From Fluviicola sp. (lineage in GTDB: Bacteria > Bacteroidota > Bacteroidia > Flavobacteriales_D > Crocinitomicaceae): a DNA stretch of 58,438 bases. Location: the NCBI GenBank assembly GCA_020849495.1, contig JADLGD010000029.1, positions 1 to 58,438 of the forward strand, written 5' to 3'. Position numbers and translations under genes: made by a program. Each line of letters starts with the position of its first letter. The stretch's first letter is position 1. Positions 56,595 through 58,438 of the stretch are shown one piece after another. The notes under the pieces are model-generated. The model saw only the letters and a list, made by a program, of their open reading frames with translations, was not told the DNA's origin and made no database searches.

Positions 56595-56666
56595 GCGGGC
56601 GGTAGGATTCGAACCCACGACCAATGGTTTTGGAGACCACTACTCTACCAGCTGAGCTACACCCGC
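56595..56666 (-). tRNA. tRNA-Trp (CCA)
   Basis: Cloverleaf with GCGGGTG/CGCCCGC acceptor stem, TAGCTCAG D-arm, anticodon CCA in CTCCAAA, GGTTCGAATCC T-arm and discriminator G as expected for Trp. The 3' CCA is not encoded. It lies between tuf and secE. Confidence 0.95.
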
Positions 56667-56694
56667 AAAAAATAGGGGAGTAAAGCTCCCCTAT
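56667..56694 (-). terminator. Intrinsic terminator after tuf, abutting tRNA-Trp
   Basis: ATAGGGGAG and CTCCCCTAT form a perfect 9-bp stem with a 5-nt loop. On the minus strand six T residues follow and run straight into the 5' end of tRNA-Trp. Confidence 0.85.
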
Positions 56695-56717
56695 TCGTAT
56701 GCTATTATTGTATCGAA

Positions 56718-57905
56718 TTAACCGATAATTTCAGTAACCTGACCAGCACCTACGGTACGACCACCCTCACGGATAGCGAAACGTAAACCTTTGTCCATTG
56801 CTACAGGAACGATCAACTTAACTGTGATAGTTACGTTATCACCTGGCATAACCATTTCACGTCCGTCTGTCAAGAAAATCTCTCCAGTTACGTCAGTTGT
56901 ACGGAAGTAGAACTGAGGACGGTATTTGTTATGGAATGGTGTGTGACGACCACCTTCTTCTTTTTTCAATACATAGATCTCAGCTTTGAAATCTTGGTGA
57001 GGTTTAACAGAACCTGGTTTACAGATTACCATACCACGTTTGATTTGAGATTTCTCAATACCACGTAATAATAAACCTACGTTATCACCAGCTTCACCGC
57101 GATCTAAGATCTTACGGAACATCTCTACTCCAGTAACAGTTGAAGTCAATTTCTCTTCACCCATTCCTAAGATTTCAACTGGATCTCCAGAGTTAATAAC
57201 TCCTGTCTCGATACGACCTGTAGCAACTGTACCACGACCTGTAATCGTAAATACATCCTCTACTGGCATCAAGAAGTGCTTATCAACGTCACGTGGAGGC
57301 AATTCGATATAAGTATCAACTGCAGCCATCAATTCGTCAACTTTAGCAACCCATTGTGCTTCTCCGTTCAATGCACCAAGTGCAGAACCTTGAATAACTG
57401 GAGCATTGTCACCATCATAATCATAGAAAGACAACAACTCACGAACTTCCATTTCTACAAGCTCTAATAACTCAGCATCGTCAACCATATCCACTTTGTT
57501 CATGAATACAACTAAACGAGGAACTCCAACTTGTTTTCCTAACAAGATGTGCTCACGAGTTTGAGGCATTGGACCATCTGTAGCAGCAACTACTAAGATA
57601 GCTCCATCCATTTGAGCAGCACCAGTAACCATGTTTTTCACGTAATCCGCGTGACCTGGACAGTCAACGTGAGCATAGTGACGGTTTTCTGTTTCGTACT
57701 CGATGTGTGATGTGTTAATAGTAATACCACGTTCTTTTTCTTCAGGAGCGTTGTCAATTGAAGAGAAATCACGAACAGCAGCCAATCCTTTAGCCGCTAA
57801 TACACTAGAAATTGCAGCTGTTAACGTAGTCTTACCGTGGTCAACGTGACCAATAGTACCGATGTTAACGTGCGGTTTGGAACGATTAAAACTTTCCTTA
57901 GCCAT
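56718..57905 (-). CDS. tuf: Elongation factor Tu
   Basis: EF-Tu brings aminoacyl-tRNA to the ribosome. The 395-residue protein has the G1 loop GHVDHGKT (19-26), [26 protein letters not shown] and the beta-barrel domains with [11 protein letters not shown] and RTVGAGQV. Full length. It is flanked by tRNA genes on both sides, and a terminator follows. Confidence 0.98.
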   Translation of the reverse strand: MAKESFNRSKPHVNIGTIGHVDHGKTTLTAAISSVLAAKGLAAVRDFSSIDNAPEEKERGITINTSHIEYETENRHYAHVDCPGHADYVKNMVTGAAQMDGAILVVAATDGPMPQTREHILLGKQVGVPRLVVFMNKVDMVDDAELLELVEMEVRELLSFYDYDGDNAPVIQGSALGALNGEAQWVAKVDELMAAVDTYIELPPRDVDKHFLMPVEDVFTITGRGTVATGRIETGVINSGDPVEILGMGEEKLTSTVTGVEMFRKILDRGEAGDNVGLLLRGIEKSQIKRGMVICKPGSVKPHQDFKAEIYVLKKEEGGRHTPFHNKYRPQFYFRTTDVTGEIFLTDGREMVMPGDNVTITVKLIVPVAMDKGLRFAIREGGRTVGAGQVTEIIG

Positions 57906-57989
57906 TTGTTTTATTTGTTACGTAGTTAATAAACCTTTTTCTTACTAATACAAAATTTCACCCATTACCCATGAGTGAATCTCCTTATG

Positions 57990-58061
57990 AGCCAATGACG
58001 AGATTTGAACTCGTGACCTCTTCCTTACCAAGGAAGCGCTCTACCCCTGAGCTACACCGGC
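57990..58061 (-). tRNA. tRNA-Thr (GGT)
   Basis: GCCGGTG/CATTGGC acceptor stem with two G-T pairs, anticodon GGT in CTTGGTAA, GAGTTCAAATC T-arm. CCA is not encoded. Part of the tRNA group ahead of tuf. Confidence 0.95.
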
Positions 58062-58098
58062 AAATAGCCTTCAATAACACTATCAAATTTTCTTATTG

Positions 58099-58171
58099 AG
58101 CGGGAGACGAGATTCGAACTCGCGACCCTCAGCTTGGAAGGCTGACGCTCTACCAACTGAGCTACTCCCGC
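58099..58171 (-). tRNA. tRNA-Gly (TCC)
   Basis: GCGGGAG/CTCCCGC acceptor stem, anticodon TCC in CTTCCAA, GAGTTCGAATC T-arm, discriminator U as expected for Gly. Confidence 0.95.
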
Positions 58172-58193
58172 TTATAATATTTTGCATTTTCAG

Positions 58194-58275
58194 TGGGGAG
58201 AGCAGGATTCGAACCTGCGAAGGTGTAACCAGCAGATTTACAGTCTGCCCTCGTTGGCCGCTTGAGTATCTCCCC
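58194..58275 (-). tRNA. tRNA-Tyr (GTA)
   Basis: GGGGAGA/TCTCCCC acceptor stem, anticodon GTA in CTGTAAA, a long variable arm typical of bacterial tRNA-Tyr, and discriminator A. Confidence 0.95.
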
Positions 58276-58284
58276 TTTCATGTG

Positions 58285-58358
58285 AGCCGGTGGAGGGACT
58301 CGAACCCCCGACCTGCTGATTACAAATCAGCTGCTCTAGCCAACTGAGCTACACCGGC
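58285..58358 (-). tRNA. tRNA-Thr (TGT)
   Basis: GCCGGTG/CACCGGC acceptor stem, anticodon TGT in TTTGTAA with a GCTGA/TCAGC stem, GGTTCGAGTCC T-arm. It is the first gene of the tRNA-tuf operon. Confidence 0.95.
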
Positions 58359-58417
58359 ACTGAAAATTTGATATATGAAATTAAAGAACTTTTGAAGTGT
58401 TTTCCCGTTTGGGTTTG

Positions 58418-58425
58418 CAAATGTA
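58418..58425 (-). promoter_or_regulatory. Promoter element of the tRNA-tuf operon
   Basis: TACATTTG on the minus strand matches TAnnTTTG, 59 nt before the first tRNA. The -33 part would lie at or past the window edge. Confidence 0.5.
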
Positions 58426-58438
58426 GCAAAGAAATAGT

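Noticed and set aside
58096..58347. 83-codon plus-strand ORF across the tRNA cluster
   Set aside because: It is the antisense of four tRNA genes; the repeated SRIRTCEG/RPADYKSAA-like peptides are a known annotation artefact.
1..58438. CRISPR arrays, insertion sequences, prophage, rRNA, defence islands
   Set aside because: I looked for regularly spaced repeats, transposase or integrase motifs, and rRNA signatures and saw none. The only repeats are those listed.

Overview
The window looks like chromosomal core sequence from a member of the Bacteroidota, most likely a Flavobacteriales-type bacterium. The reasons are low GC, TAnnTTTG-type promoter elements with almost no Shine-Dalgarno signals, T9SS C-terminal sorting domains (PNP...), a CusA-type pump fused to a TolC protein, a long MraY with a central insertion, and the tRNA-tuf-tRNA-secE-nusG-rplKAJL-rpoBC order. 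A Fluviicola/Crocinitomicaceae-like relative is a guess from gene flavour only.

Layout. (1) 1-2011 (-): the N-terminal 670 codons of a very large secreted Ig/PKD-repeat protein that runs off the left edge. (2) 2109-15124 (-): the division and cell-wall (dcw) cluster, transcribed mraZ-rsmH-ftsL-ftsI-murE-mraY-murD-unknown-ftsW-murG-murC-ftsQ. It is tightly packed, with an uncharacterised 155-codon gene between murD and ftsW and a perfect 32-bp palindrome at the murG/murC junction. ftsA and ftsZ do not follow ftsQ. Upstream of mraZ lies a 460-bp gap with two copies of a MraZ-box-like motif in inverted orientation and a degenerate short repeat. (3) 15.6-21.6 kb: mixed housekeeping and secreted genes on both strands: a DUF218/YdcF-like protein, an M28 peptidase with a T9SS tag, a TruC/RluA-like pseudouridine synthase, EngB, an SDR reductase, a lipoprotein gene broken by an in-frame stop, an alkyltransferase-like protein, a tiny protein that is little more than a T9SS tag, and a DUF486 membrane protein. 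(4) 21.6-34.2 kb (-): a Wzx/Wzy-type surface polysaccharide cluster with an epimerase, flippase, acyltransferase, four glycosyltransferases, two DegT-type aminotransferases, a Wzy/WaaL-like polymerase, WecB and a terminal phosphoglycosyl transferase. (5) 34.3-36.5 kb (-): coiled-coil protein, zapA, RNase Y. (6) 36.6-43.3 kb (-): a lipocalin-like lipoprotein and a metal-efflux operon (DUF3467 protein, small secreted protein, CusA-TolC fusion, CusB-like adaptor). (7) 43.4-45.2 kb: an EamA transporter and a T9SS-tagged secreted protein. (8) 45.3-58.4 kb (-): the transcription/translation block tRNA-Thr, -Tyr, -Gly, -Thr, tuf, tRNA-Trp, secE, nusG, rplK, rplA, rplJ, rplL, rpoB, rpoC, closed by a strong intrinsic terminator.

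How it fits together: the dcw genes make and insert meso-DAP-type peptidoglycan (MurE carries a DNPR motif). The polysaccharide cluster shares the undecaprenyl-phosphate carrier with MraY/MurG. The T9SS-tagged proteins and the adhesin use the phylum's own secretion route. No CRISPR array, rRNA, insertion sequence, prophage or defence island was seen. No clearly new multi-gene system is evident. The best candidates for something undescribed are the unknown dcw gene, the small secreted protein plus DUF3467 pair heading the metal-efflux operon, the internal signal peptide in the pump fusion, and predicted leaderless promoters.
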